Positions 8,881 to 16,300 of a stretch of 64,000 nucleotides of DNA are shown one piece after another. The stretch's first letter is position 1. Each line of letters opens with the position of its first letter. A model generated the notes under the pieces. The model was not told the DNA's origin. It saw only the letters and a program-made list of their open reading frames with translations, and searched no databases. The position numbers and the translations under genes are program-made. This stretch comes from UBA1756 sp045132235 (GTDB lineage: Bacteria > Bacteroidota > Bacteroidia > Bacteroidales > WCHB1-69), in NCBI GenBank assembly GCA_045132235.1, contig JBGURX010000012.1, positions 5,678-69,677 of the forward strand, in the 5' to 3' direction.

Positions 8881-10047
8881 ATGAATAAAAACATTTCACT
8901 TACGCTTTGCACCCTGTTCTTCCTCTCGATATGGGAACCCGTTTTCGGTCTTGATATTCAACCAGTTTACGCAAAGTGCAACCAATATACCCTTTCCTGT
9001 CGTATCGACGGGGATTCTTTGCTCATCACCGGTAATTGCACTTTCATTTACGACAATAATTTTCAGGAAAATAATTATTTATTGCTGTCGGAAGCCATTC
9101 ATATCCAATCCCTTAATATTAGCGACTACCAGCGAATCGGCGACACACTCACCTTCTCCCATCATCCGTCGCAAATCACCTTTTGCTACTCAATTTCACT
9201 GGCCGACTACCGCACCGCCGATGGTGCCATCGTGCTGAGGCGTGAGGGCAACTGGTACCCGCACCGCAACGGCGAACTGCTGACCGCAGAGGTTCACCTA
9301 AACGCTGACGGCTACTATATGATTGGCGGCAGCGAGTCCCAGCCCTCATTCGAACTACATATCCTCCTGTTACCCAAGGAGAAATACGAGCGCCGCGCAG
9401 AGATGAATGCGGTGCGACCGTTCTTTTTCTACCATCTCATACAAGATACCACAGCCCATCCCGAAGCATTCTACCGCGAGTTTATGGAGTCGTACAGCTT
9501 TTATAGCACTTTCTTCGGCGACACGCTTTCGCATCTGCCTATGGAAATTGTTGAGATTGGCGACCCTCAGTTCGTCATGTGCCAATCGCTGCGCAATAGT
9601 ATCATCTTCGGTCCGTGGTTTTGGCAGGTTTACAATATGATGCCCGATTTTTCATGGGTACCGCATGAGGTCGCGCACCAATGGTGGGGAAACAGCCTCT
9701 TCTTTGAGCATCGCGATTATGCGCTGAGCGAGAGCCTTACAGAATACATCAAATTGCAATTCCTCAAAAGCCGCCATCGCGGGTACGACGAGCAGATGGA
9801 GTATTACCAGACCGTGAGCGACAATGCCACGGAACACTTGCCCATCGCCGACATCCGCAACGTGGAAGGGCAGGATGCGTCCATCGCCATCTACCATACT
9901 GCACCCCTGCGATTGGAGAAAACACAAGGAGTTGATGCGCCCTCCTTATTGAAAAAACTATATCAAAACAGAAAAGGAACGTTGGTCAGCCGGGAACTCT
10001 TCCTCCAAGAATGTGGCAACCTGCGGGAATGGTTGTACGGAGAATAA
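8881..10047 (+). CDS. Secreted M1-like (gluzincin) metallopeptidase
   Basis: 388 residues from the ATG at 8881. I prefer this start to the in-frame one at 8848 because it begins directly with a signal peptide (MNKNISLTLCTLFFLSIW). Residues ~262-266 form the zinc motif HEVAH, followed by QWWG, and about 20 residues later comes SESLTEY with the third zinc ligand Glu. That is the M1 aminopeptidase arrangement. The family's beta N-domain is recognisable, but the protein stops about 100 residues after the active site, so it lacks the long helical C-domain of full M1 aminopeptidases. The substrate is unknown. It lies alone between alkD and a scarred region. Confidence 0.8.
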   Translation: MNKNISLTLCTLFFLSIWEPVFGLDIQPVYAKCNQYTLSCRIDGDSLLITGNCTFIYDNNFQENNYLLLSEAIHIQSLNISDYQRIGDTLTFSHHPSQITFCYSISLADYRTADGAIVLRREGNWYPHRNGELLTAEVHLNADGYYMIGGSESQPSFELHILLLPKEKYERRAEMNAVRPFFFYHLIQDTTAHPEAFYREFMESYSFYSTFFGDTLSHLPMEIVEIGDPQFVMCQSLRNSIIFGPWFWQVYNMMPDFSWVPHEVAHQWWGNSLFFEHRDYALSESLTEYIKLQFLKSRHRGYDEQMEYYQTVSDNATEHLPIADIRNVEGQDASIAIYHTAPLRLEKTQGVDAPSLLKKLYQNRKGTLVSRELFLQECGNLREWLYGE

Positions 10048-10071
10048 CAGCTGCCACTTTTTTTGTGATTT

Positions 10072-10154
10072 CGCACCCGCTCGTGCCGAAGGACATCGTG
10101 GTCCGCGGCTTCATCATCGACTCCGAAACGGGGGCGCTGGAGGAAGTGGAGTAA
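10072..10154 (+). pseudogene. 3' fragment of a beta-carbonic anhydrase gene
   Basis: Bases 10072-10144 match 11791-11863, the 3' end of the intact carbonic anhydrase gene, with two differences in 73 positions and no gap. Both differences are synonymous in the reading frame (GTC/GTG and GAA/GAG). The fragment then ends with its own, slightly different C-terminus (Glu-Glu-Val-Glu-stop instead of Glu-Glu-Ile-Arg-stop). It therefore looks like the tail of a second, diverged allele whose body has been lost, not a recent duplication of the neighbour. No start codon or upstream part is present. Confidence 0.85.
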
Positions 10155-10166
10155 TGCCATCATGAG

Positions 10167-10338
10167 ACATGCCGAAGGCATGTGACGCGCTGCAAGGCGC
10201 AGTTAGTCGCATCTCTCCGAGATGCCCGCCGTCACGCACGCCCTTCACCACACGGTGACTGGCGGCTTGCCGTTTCACCACACTGCGCTTCGCTTGTATG
10301 GTGATATTTGCACTGCGTGCGTGGCGCCTCTGCGAGGC
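10167..10338. repeat. Cluster of short perfect hairpins (REP-like)
   Basis: Three perfect stems with three-base loops lie close together: ACATGCC/GGCATGT with loop GAA (10167-10183), GCATCTC/GAGATGC with loop TCC (10209-10225) and GCCTC/GAGGC with loop TGC (10326-10338). Weaker paired segments lie between them. No reading frame of note covers them. The pattern resembles REP/BIME-type intergenic elements. A 13-base word, GCACTGCGTGCGT (10310-10322), also occurs in the palindrome inside the FISUMP gene at 27282-27294 on the other strand. Confidence 0.55.
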
Positions 10339-10440
10339 TGGATACCTTGTACCCACCAATACGATATCCCAGACAATCCCTATTCTTGGAAATGCCATAA
10401 ATGTCTATGTTCAATCCTCAATTGGACTCAATGGAAATAA

Positions 10441-10890
10441 TCAATTCTTTGAGGTAGCTGCGTAAGACAACAACACATCAATCAACCTTTCATATTCAGG
10501 AGAAAATTGATAATCAATCTCATGGCAGATTCTATTGCTATAAACCACTTTCCCTTTGGCATAACAAGTAATCCCCACTACTGGATGACCTGACTCTATT
10601 GCATCACTCTTCTTTCCTCGTGTTGGACTACCATCAAAAAAAGCGGCTTTTACTAATTGCAATAACTCCACACTGGACGAATCCGGCAGAATGATACTTG
10701 TCAAGCCTCCTTGCTGCATGTCCTCTACTGTTATTTTTGTCTTTTCTGCCTGATATTTCAGGTCAATACAGTAAAAATCGTCCAAATAGTACATTTCAAT
10801 CCGTTCAACAGTATTGAAACTGACATTCTTCTGTGCTAAAAGGATGAAAGACATACTGCAACACAAGAAAATACAGATTGCTTTTTTCAT
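10441..10890 (-). CDS. Hypothetical secreted protein
   Basis: 149 residues from the ATG at 10890. The frame stays open to 10977, but the ATG at 10890 begins a clean signal peptide (MKKAICIFLCCSMSFILLAQ), so the longer version is unlikely. The mature part is short, with several Tyr and Asp residues early (MYYLDDFYCIDL) and no motif I know. It is more AT-rich than its neighbours. It stands alone between the hairpin cluster and a gene remnant. No function can be assigned. Confidence 0.6.
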   Translation of the reverse strand: MKKAICIFLCCSMSFILLAQKNVSFNTVERIEMYYLDDFYCIDLKYQAEKTKITVEDMQQGGLTSIILPDSSSVELLQLVKAAFFDGSPTRGKKSDAIESGHPVVGITCYAKGKVVYSNRICHEIDYQFSPEYERLIDVLLSYAATSKN

Positions 10891-10979
10891 GACCCTATAT
10901 TCATTGATGAAATCGTCATGCAAAAATACAATTCTTTTTTCATTCGTCAAATCTTGAGGAAGAAAAAAAACGCCCACTC

Positions 10980-11159
10980 TTACATCAAACTCCCTATAAG
11001 CCCGACAAACTTCTCAATACCCCCTTCCACGCTGGCCGGTGCCTGTCCGGAGAAACAGTCGGCCACGCCCTGCTTTAACAGCTCGTACGCCTGATAATAG
11101 CCACGGGCGGCTAACGCATTCCTGCGTTCTTTGTCTGCCTCGTCTTTTTCAGGATCCGT
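10980..11159 (-). pseudogene. C-terminal remnant of an unidentified gene
   Basis: On the minus strand 59 sense codons run from a stop at 11160-11162 to a stop at 10980-10982, with no ATG except the last codon. The codons are GC-rich and host-like, and the peptide (beginning TDPEKDEADKERRNALAARG) looks like a genuine helical C-terminus rather than chance. The gene's body is missing. I do not recognise the family. Confidence 0.45.
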
Positions 11160-11178
11160 TTACAACTTCTTGCCTCTA

Positions 11179-11300
11179 TTAGTTTTTGATGCTTTACTAA
11201 TGTTAGTTTTTATTGTCTTGCTTTTATTAGTTTTTGACGCTGCAAAGACACAAAAACATTTATAAATCCAATCAATCGTGTATCAGGAATTTTAGTTTTT
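11179..11300 (+). promoter_or_regulatory. Four TTAGTTTTT repeats upstream of carbonic anhydrase
   Basis: TTAGTTTTT occurs at 11179, 11203, 11227 and 11292. The first three are exactly 24 bases apart, and the first and third extend to TTAGTTTTTGAYGCT. The fourth abuts the -7 element. This could be an operator array or just a decayed tandem repeat. Confidence 0.4.
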
Positions 11301-11302
11301 TT

Positions 11303-11310
11303 TATTTTTG
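11303..11310 (+). promoter_or_regulatory. -7 element TATTTTTG for carbonic anhydrase
   Basis: Matches the Bacteroidota TAnnTTTG element and lies 20 bases before the ATG at 11331, giving a predicted leader of about 14 bases. No clear -33 TTG is seen at the usual spacing. Confidence 0.6.
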
Positions 11311-11330
11311 CAGTCTTATTTGAACATACT

Positions 11331-11873
11331 ATGATCGACCAAATCATCGCTTTCAACAAGACATTTGTAGAACAGAAAAGCTACGAGAAATACCTCACCG
11401 ACAAGTACCCCGACAAGAAGCTGGCGGTGCTGTCGTGCATGGACACGCGCCTGACGGAGCTGCTGCCCGCCGCGCTCGGACTGAAAAACGGCGACGCGAA
11501 AATCATCAAGAACGCCGGCGGCCTCGTGATTTCGGCCTTCGACTCGGCGATGCGCAGCCTCATTGTCGCCATCTACGAGCTGGGGGTGAAGGAGATCATG
11601 GTGGTGGCGCACAGTCATTGCGGGGCGTGCCACATGAGCTACGACCACTTCCACCACGAGATGATTGCCCGCGGGGTGACGGACGAAACCCTGACCACTA
11701 TCCGCCAGTGCGGCATCGACCTGCACCACTGGTTAGAGGGCTTCAAGGACACGCCGACCTCCGTGCGCAAGACCGTCGAGACCATCCAGACGCACCCGCT
11801 CGTGCCGAAGGACATCGTGGTGCGCGGCTTCATCATCGACTCCGAGACGGGGGCGCTGGAGGAGATAAGGTAG
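11331..11873 (+). CDS. Beta-class carbonic anhydrase
   Basis: 180 residues. It catalyses reversible hydration of CO2 to bicarbonate using zinc. The zinc and catalytic residues are plain: Cys36-Met-Asp38-Thr-Arg40 (SCMDTRL), and His94 with Cys97 in VVAHSHCGAC. The NAGG stretch at 61-64 is also conserved. The length fits the shorter bacterial beta-CA branch. There is no signal peptide, so it is cytoplasmic. The gene has its own predicted promoter and a set of upstream repeats. A second copy of its last ~73 bases lies 1.7 kb upstream, so recombination between the two could delete the intervening DNA. It is followed 47 bases later by menG on the same strand. Confidence 0.92.
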   Translation: MIDQIIAFNKTFVEQKSYEKYLTDKYPDKKLAVLSCMDTRLTELLPAALGLKNGDAKIIKNAGGLVISAFDSAMRSLIVAIYELGVKEIMVVAHSHCGACHMSYDHFHHEMIARGVTDETLTTIRQCGIDLHHWLEGFKDTPTSVRKTVETIQTHPLVPKDIVVRGFIIDSETGALEEIR

Positions 11874-11920
11874 ATTTCCCCCCGCACCATCCCATCACGC
11901 TAATTTCAACCTTTAGCCCT

Positions 11921-12631
11921 ATGCCCACCCACGAAACCACCACCGCACTCTTCAACCAGATTGCACCGAAATACGACCTGATGAACCACTTGATGTCGTT
12001 TGAGCTGGACCGCCTGTGGCGGCGGCGGGCGGTGCGCTGCATCGCAGGCAAACGGCAGTCCCTCAAGGTGCTCGACCTCGCCACCGGCACTAGCGACCTC
12101 GCCATCGCTATCGCCCGCCGCATGGGCGCTGATGGCACCGTCACCGGCGTGGACCTGTCGGAAGAGATGCTGATACAAGGCCGCTTCAAGGTGGCCGACG
12201 AAGGACTGCAGAAAAATATAGAGCTGATAAAGGGCAACGCCGAATCGCTGCCCTTCGACGACGACAGCTTCGACCGTGTGAGCGTCGCCTTCGGGGTGCG
12301 CAACTACGAAAACCTTGCAGACGGTCTGCGCGAGGCCTGCCGCGTGCTGCGACCCGGCGGACGGATGGTCATCCTCGAACTCTCCTATCCCGACAACGCC
12401 CTGCTGCTGAAAGGCTACAAACTTTATGCGCTGAAATTCCTGCCGTGGCTGGGAGAAAAGATCTCCGGCCACCGCGAAGCCTACACCTACCTGCCCGAAT
12501 CCATCCTGCGGTTCCCCAAGCCTGCACAGTTCATCCCGATGCTGGAAGAGGCAGGCTTCCAAAACTGCCAGTGCCAGTCGCTGTCGTTCGGCATCTGCCG
12601 GCTCTATACGGCCGAAAAGCCAGCCCGCTAA
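11921..12631 (+). CDS. menG: Demethylmenaquinone methyltransferase
   Basis: 236 residues from the ATG at 11921. The frame is open back to 11435, but that extension only shadows the carbonic anhydrase gene. The enzyme adds the ring methyl in the last step of menaquinone synthesis (UbiE/MenG family). Seen: the N-terminal FNQIAPKYDLMNHLMSF, the SAM-binding LDLATGTSDLAI (about residues 47-58), VDLSEEML, and AFGVRNYENLADGLREACRVL, all family signatures. The stop (12629-12631) directly touches the stop of the convergent outer-membrane gene, with no room for a terminator. Confidence 0.93.
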   Translation: MPTHETTTALFNQIAPKYDLMNHLMSFELDRLWRRRAVRCIAGKRQSLKVLDLATGTSDLAIAIARRMGADGTVTGVDLSEEMLIQGRFKVADEGLQKNIELIKGNAESLPFDDDSFDRVSVAFGVRNYENLADGLREACRVLRPGGRMVILELSYPDNALLLKGYKLYALKFLPWLGEKISGHREAYTYLPESILRFPKPAQFIPMLEEAGFQNCQCQSLSFGICRLYTAEKPAR

Positions 12632-15166
12632 CTACTCGCCCATATCCTCCGGATAATCGTTGTTATCCAGAATCTTCTCCATGCGCTTCTTGTAATTGTT
12701 GATTTTGTAGCTCACCGACAACGAGATGTTGAAACGGCCCCGCTCGCGCACGCTATAGGCATAATATCCGTAATTATCTCTATAAGAATAAGTTTCAACC
12801 TTATTCTTATAAGAACTCACCAGATTGCGCACGTTGAGACTCACCACCAACGCCTTGTTGAGGAACGACTTCTTCACGCCCAAATCCAAAGAGTAGTTGC
12901 CCGACTGCTTGCCCTGACCCACGCCGCCGGAACCCCAGCCCATGCTGCCCGTGGTAATACTGGGCGCACGATAGCGGAAGTTCAGCTGTATCTGCCAGTC
13001 TTTCGGCAAGTTGAAGGTCTGGTTGAGACGCATGCGCCACGTCCAGTCGCGGGCCAGATAGTCGTCGATCTGCTCGTCGCTGTTGACGATGAGCCGGTAG
13101 AAGCTGCCGCTGAGCGAGATGCGCCAGAACTTCCACAGCTGCTGCCCATACACCAGCTCGATGCCGAAGTTCTGACTGCTCTTCAGGTTGCGGTAGGTGG
13201 TGAGGGTGTAGGTATGCTCCTCGCCATCGAGCGTGTCCTGCATAATCTCCGTATAGCGGCTGATGATGTTGTTACGCTGACGGTAATATACTGTGGCACT
13301 GAGCGATGACTTCTTGATGGTCATCAGGTAGCCCAGCTCCACCGAGTTGACGAACTCGGGCTGCAGGTCGGGATTGCCGCAGCGGTAGTTCTGCTTGTCG
13401 GAGACATTGAGGAAGGGATTGAGCTGCCAGATGTTGGGACGGCTCACACGGCGCGAGTAGCTGAGCTGCAGCGAGTGCTCCTTGGTGATGTCGTAGCGGA
13501 TGTGCACGGTCGGGAAAAGGTTGTAGTAGTTGCGTTTGTGCACCTCGCCCGCCGATTTCAAGTCGGAGGTGGTGTTGGCAATCTCGCCGCGCAGACCGGC
13601 CTGCAGTTTCAGCTTGTCCCAGAAGGAGGTGGAGTAGATGAAATACGCCGCGTTGATCCACTCGGTGAAAACAAAATTGTTGCTGCGCGACGGGTCGAGG
13701 GCCACCTCTGTGGAATCATCCCCTTGATAAAATTTATAATCCTCACCCACAGAACGATACGAAAGCTTGTAGCCCGTTTCAATACGTCCCTTCTTCCCTA
13801 TCGGTGTCACGAAATCGACTTGGGCAGAGGCGTTGGTGTTGCGGTCCACAGTGACAGAACGCTGGAAAATGTCCAAATGTTCAGCGGGGTAGTCGTAATA
13901 CTGGAAGGTGGAGTCGGTGCCGATGCGGTCGTTGTGGGTATAATAGATGTCGGCGGTCAGCTCCCGTCCCTTCGTCTCGAAGGTCTTCTTGTAGCTGATG
14001 GTGCCGCTATAGTTGTTGCGTTTGCCGAGGTCGCCGGATTTTTGCAAATATTTCTCATAAACCAGCAGCTCGTCCATCCGCACGCTGTCGTCCTCCACAT
14101 TCAGGTCACTGAAGCCGGAGTTTTTATTATTGTTATATGAAAAGGTGAAGCTAAGGGTATTTTTGTGGTTGATGGACCAGTCGATGCCGGCGCGCAGGTT
14201 GTGGTTGTAGCCGCCGAACTTGCCGTAGTTCTCCTGAAAGAGGCGGGTGGTGTCGGTGCCGAACCACGAGCGGCGGTCGGTGGTACCGCCGTTGTAATGG
14301 TTGTGCCCGCGGATGTCGTAGCTGAGAAACAGGTTGATTTTGTCGTAGCTGTAGTTGAAGTTGAGGTTGCCGCTATAGCTGCCAAGCTTGGGTTTGTTAC
14401 GGAAAAACTCCATGCTGCCGCGCAGGCTCACCATGCCGTTGAAGCCGCTCTCCTTGCGCTTCTTGAGCACCACGTTGAGGATGCCTGACTCGCCATCGGG
14501 GTCGAGGCGTGCGGAGGGGTTGGTAATCACCTCGATGCTCTGGATGAGGTTGGCCGGAATCTGGTCGAGGGAAAGGTGGGTGGGCTTGCCGTCCACGAGG
14601 ATGGTGACATTCTCGCTGCCACGCAGGGTGACATTGCCGTCCATGTCCACATCCACCGACGGGATTTCCTCCAGCACCTCCACGGCGGTCGCGCCCTCGG
14701 TGGTGATGCTCGACTCCACATTGAACACCTTCTTGTCGAGGTTGCTCTCCAGCATCTCCACCTGCGCCTTAATCTCCACCCCTTCAAGGGTGGTGGCCTC
14801 CTGATCCATCTTGATACGCTGGATCTTGAAGACCGGATTCTGCTGGCTGAGGGTGAACGGCTGGGTATAAACGGTGCCATAGCCGAAATATTCAATGCGG
14901 AGAAAAGCCTTCCCGTAGGGGATGCCTTCAATCACAAAACGCCCCATCTCATCGGTGATGGCATAGGTGATCATGGCAGAGTCGGGCACATTGAGCACAT
15001 ACACACCGGCGTAGGACAGCGGCTTGGCGTTCTTGTCGCACACACCGCCCACGAGCACACCGGTGGTGGGAGTCACCAATTTATTGTAATCCGTATTTTG
15101 AGAAAAAAGTAAATTATTGAATATCAATAAAATAAAAGAGAGGATAAAGAAATATTTAAGGCGCAT
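12632..15166 (-). CDS. TonB-receptor-like outer-membrane beta-barrel protein
   Basis: 844 residues with an N-terminal signal peptide (MRLKYFFILSFILLIFNN). Residues ~35-115 are a carboxypeptidase-regulatory-like beta sandwich (SYAGVYVLNVPDSAMI...DEMGRFVIEGIPYG). A plug-like domain follows (~130-240; VEVLEEIPSVDVDMDGNVTLRGSENVTILVDGK). The rest is a long barrel of aromatic-rich alternating strands ending in a region of Tyr/Asn repeats. This is the OMP_b-brl_3 type common in Bacteroidota. No separate TonB box is clear, no SusD partner is adjacent, and the substrate is unknown. It is convergent with menG, the two stop codons abutting. Confidence 0.85.
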   Translation of the reverse strand: MRLKYFFILSFILLIFNNLLFSQNTDYNKLVTPTTGVLVGGVCDKNAKPLSYAGVYVLNVPDSAMITYAITDEMGRFVIEGIPYGKAFLRIEYFGYGTVYTQPFTLSQQNPVFKIQRIKMDQEATTLEGVEIKAQVEMLESNLDKKVFNVESSITTEGATAVEVLEEIPSVDVDMDGNVTLRGSENVTILVDGKPTHLSLDQIPANLIQSIEVITNPSARLDPDGESGILNVVLKKRKESGFNGMVSLRGSMEFFRNKPKLGSYSGNLNFNYSYDKINLFLSYDIRGHNHYNGGTTDRRSWFGTDTTRLFQENYGKFGGYNHNLRAGIDWSINHKNTLSFTFSYNNNKNSGFSDLNVEDDSVRMDELLVYEKYLQKSGDLGKRNNYSGTISYKKTFETKGRELTADIYYTHNDRIGTDSTFQYYDYPAEHLDIFQRSVTVDRNTNASAQVDFVTPIGKKGRIETGYKLSYRSVGEDYKFYQGDDSTEVALDPSRSNNFVFTEWINAAYFIYSTSFWDKLKLQAGLRGEIANTTSDLKSAGEVHKRNYYNLFPTVHIRYDITKEHSLQLSYSRRVSRPNIWQLNPFLNVSDKQNYRCGNPDLQPEFVNSVELGYLMTIKKSSLSATVYYRQRNNIISRYTEIMQDTLDGEEHTYTLTTYRNLKSSQNFGIELVYGQQLWKFWRISLSGSFYRLIVNSDEQIDDYLARDWTWRMRLNQTFNLPKDWQIQLNFRYRAPSITTGSMGWGSGGVGQGKQSGNYSLDLGVKKSFLNKALVVSLNVRNLVSSYKNKVETYSYRDNYGYYAYSVRERGRFNISLSVSYKINNYKKRMEKILDNNDYPEDMGE

Positions 15167-15255
15167 TCAGAATATATTTTCGTTAATAACTTTTTGCTGA
15201 CCATTTTTTTTTACAAAAGTTTAATAAAGAAGACAAATTTTAAAAAAATTAAACG

Positions 15256-15263
15256 TACCTTTG
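15256..15263 (+). promoter_or_regulatory. -7 element TACCTTTG for recA
   Basis: TAnnTTTG match 35 bases before the recA ATG, within a very AT-rich stretch between two divergent genes. No SOS box could be recognised by eye. Confidence 0.65.
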
Positions 15264-15298
15264 CACACTTTTTATTCACCATCTAAAACATCAAAACT

Positions 15299-16300
15299 AT
15301 GGAAAAAGAAAACGTCAATGCTGAGAAACTCAAAGTGCTCAATTCCACATTGGAAAAACTTGAAAAATCGTTCGGCAAGGGTGCCATCATGCGCCTCGGC
15401 GACTCCGCCATCGAGAACGTGGAGGTCATCTCCACGGGTTCCATTGCGCTGGATGCCGCGTTAGGTGTCGGCGGCTACCCGAAGGGAAGAATCATCGAAA
15501 TCTTCGGTCCCGAATCGTCCGGTAAGACCACCTTGGCCATCCATGCCATCGCAGAGGCCCAGAAGATGGGAGGCATCGCCGCCTTCATCGACGCGGAGCA
15601 CGCCTTCGACCGCTTCTATGCAGAAAAACTGGGTGTGGACACCGCCAACCTGCTCATCGCACAGCCCGACAACGGCGAACAGGCCCTTGAGATTGCCGAC
15701 AACCTCATCCGTTCCGGCGCCATCGACATCCTCGTAGTCGATTCCGTGGCCGCCCTCACCCCGAAAAGCGAGATTGAAGGCGACATGGGCGACTCGAAGA
15801 TGGGTCTCCAGGCCCGCCTGATGTCGCAGGCCATGCGCAAACTCACTGCCACCATCAGCAAGACCAAGTGCTGCTGCATCTTCATCAACCAGCTGCGCGA
15901 GAAAATCGGTGTCATGTTCGGCAACCCCGAGACGACCACCGGCGGCAACGCACTTAAGTTCTATGCCTCCGTGCGCCTCGACATCCGCCGCCAGTCGCAG
16001 ATCAAAGACGGCGACGTGGCCTCCGGTAACCATGTGAAGGTGAAAGTGGTGAAGAACAAAGTGGCCCCGCCGTTCCGCACCGCCGAGTTCGACATCATGT
16101 TCGGCGAAGGCATCTCCCGCATCGGCGAGCTCATCGACATCGCCGTCGAAAAGAACATCATCAAGAAATCGGGATCGTGGTTCTCGTACAACGACTCCAA
16201 GATCGGCCAGGGCCGCGACACTGTGAAACAAGTATTAGCCGACAATCCGGAGCTGGCCGACGAAATCGAGGCACAGGTCCGCGAAAGCCTCCAAGCATGA
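15299..16300 (+). CDS. recA: Recombinase RecA
   Basis: 333 residues. RecA coats single-stranded DNA and drives homologous pairing and SOS induction using ATP. Seen: Walker A GPESSGKTT (about residues 70-78), the DAEHAFD stretch, Walker B ILVVDSVAAL, the L1/L2 loop regions (EGDMGDSKMGLQARLMSQAMRK split by normal spacing; TTTGGNALKFY), and the INQLREKIGVMFG segment. The C-terminus is short, with fewer acidic residues than in E. coli. The stop codon overlaps the start of the TPR lipoprotein as ATGA, an unusual partner for recA. A -7 element lies upstream. Confidence 0.98.
   Translation: MEKENVNAEKLKVLNSTLEKLEKSFGKGAIMRLGDSAIENVEVISTGSIALDAALGVGGYPKGRIIEIFGPESSGKTTLAIHAIAEAQKMGGIAAFIDAEHAFDRFYAEKLGVDTANLLIAQPDNGEQALEIADNLIRSGAIDILVVDSVAALTPKSEIEGDMGDSKMGLQARLMSQAMRKLTATISKTKCCCIFINQLREKIGVMFGNPETTTGGNALKFYASVRLDIRRQSQIKDGDVASGNHVKVKVVKNKVAPPFRTAEFDIMFGEGISRIGELIDIAVEKNIIKKSGSWFSYNDSKIGQGRDTVKQVLADNPELADEIEAQVRESLQA

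Larger units (their letters stand above)
10048..10440. other. Gene-free scar region: carbonic anhydrase remnant plus hairpin cluster
   Basis: 393 bases without a complete gene. It starts with a short T-run, then a copy of the last ~75 bases of the carbonic anhydrase gene (listed separately), then a cluster of small perfect hairpins, then plain sequence to the end of the next minus-strand gene. Confidence 0.7.
10891..11330. other. Gene-free stretch: minus-strand remnant and carbonic anhydrase control region
   Basis: 440 bases without an intact gene. The left part holds a 59-codon remnant on the minus strand, the right part four copies of TTAGTTTTT and the -7 element of the carbonic anhydrase gene. 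Each is listed separately. Confidence 0.7.

Noticed and set aside
10441..10977. The longer form of the secreted hypothetical protein
   Set aside because: The extra residues come before a clean signal peptide at 10890 and would bury it.
11179..11300. A CRISPR array or attachment site
   Set aside because: The shared word is only 9 bases, and the sequence between copies is short and AT-rich.
11435..11920. An N-terminal extension of menG
   Set aside because: It only shadows the carbonic anhydrase gene; the ATG at 11921 fits the family start.
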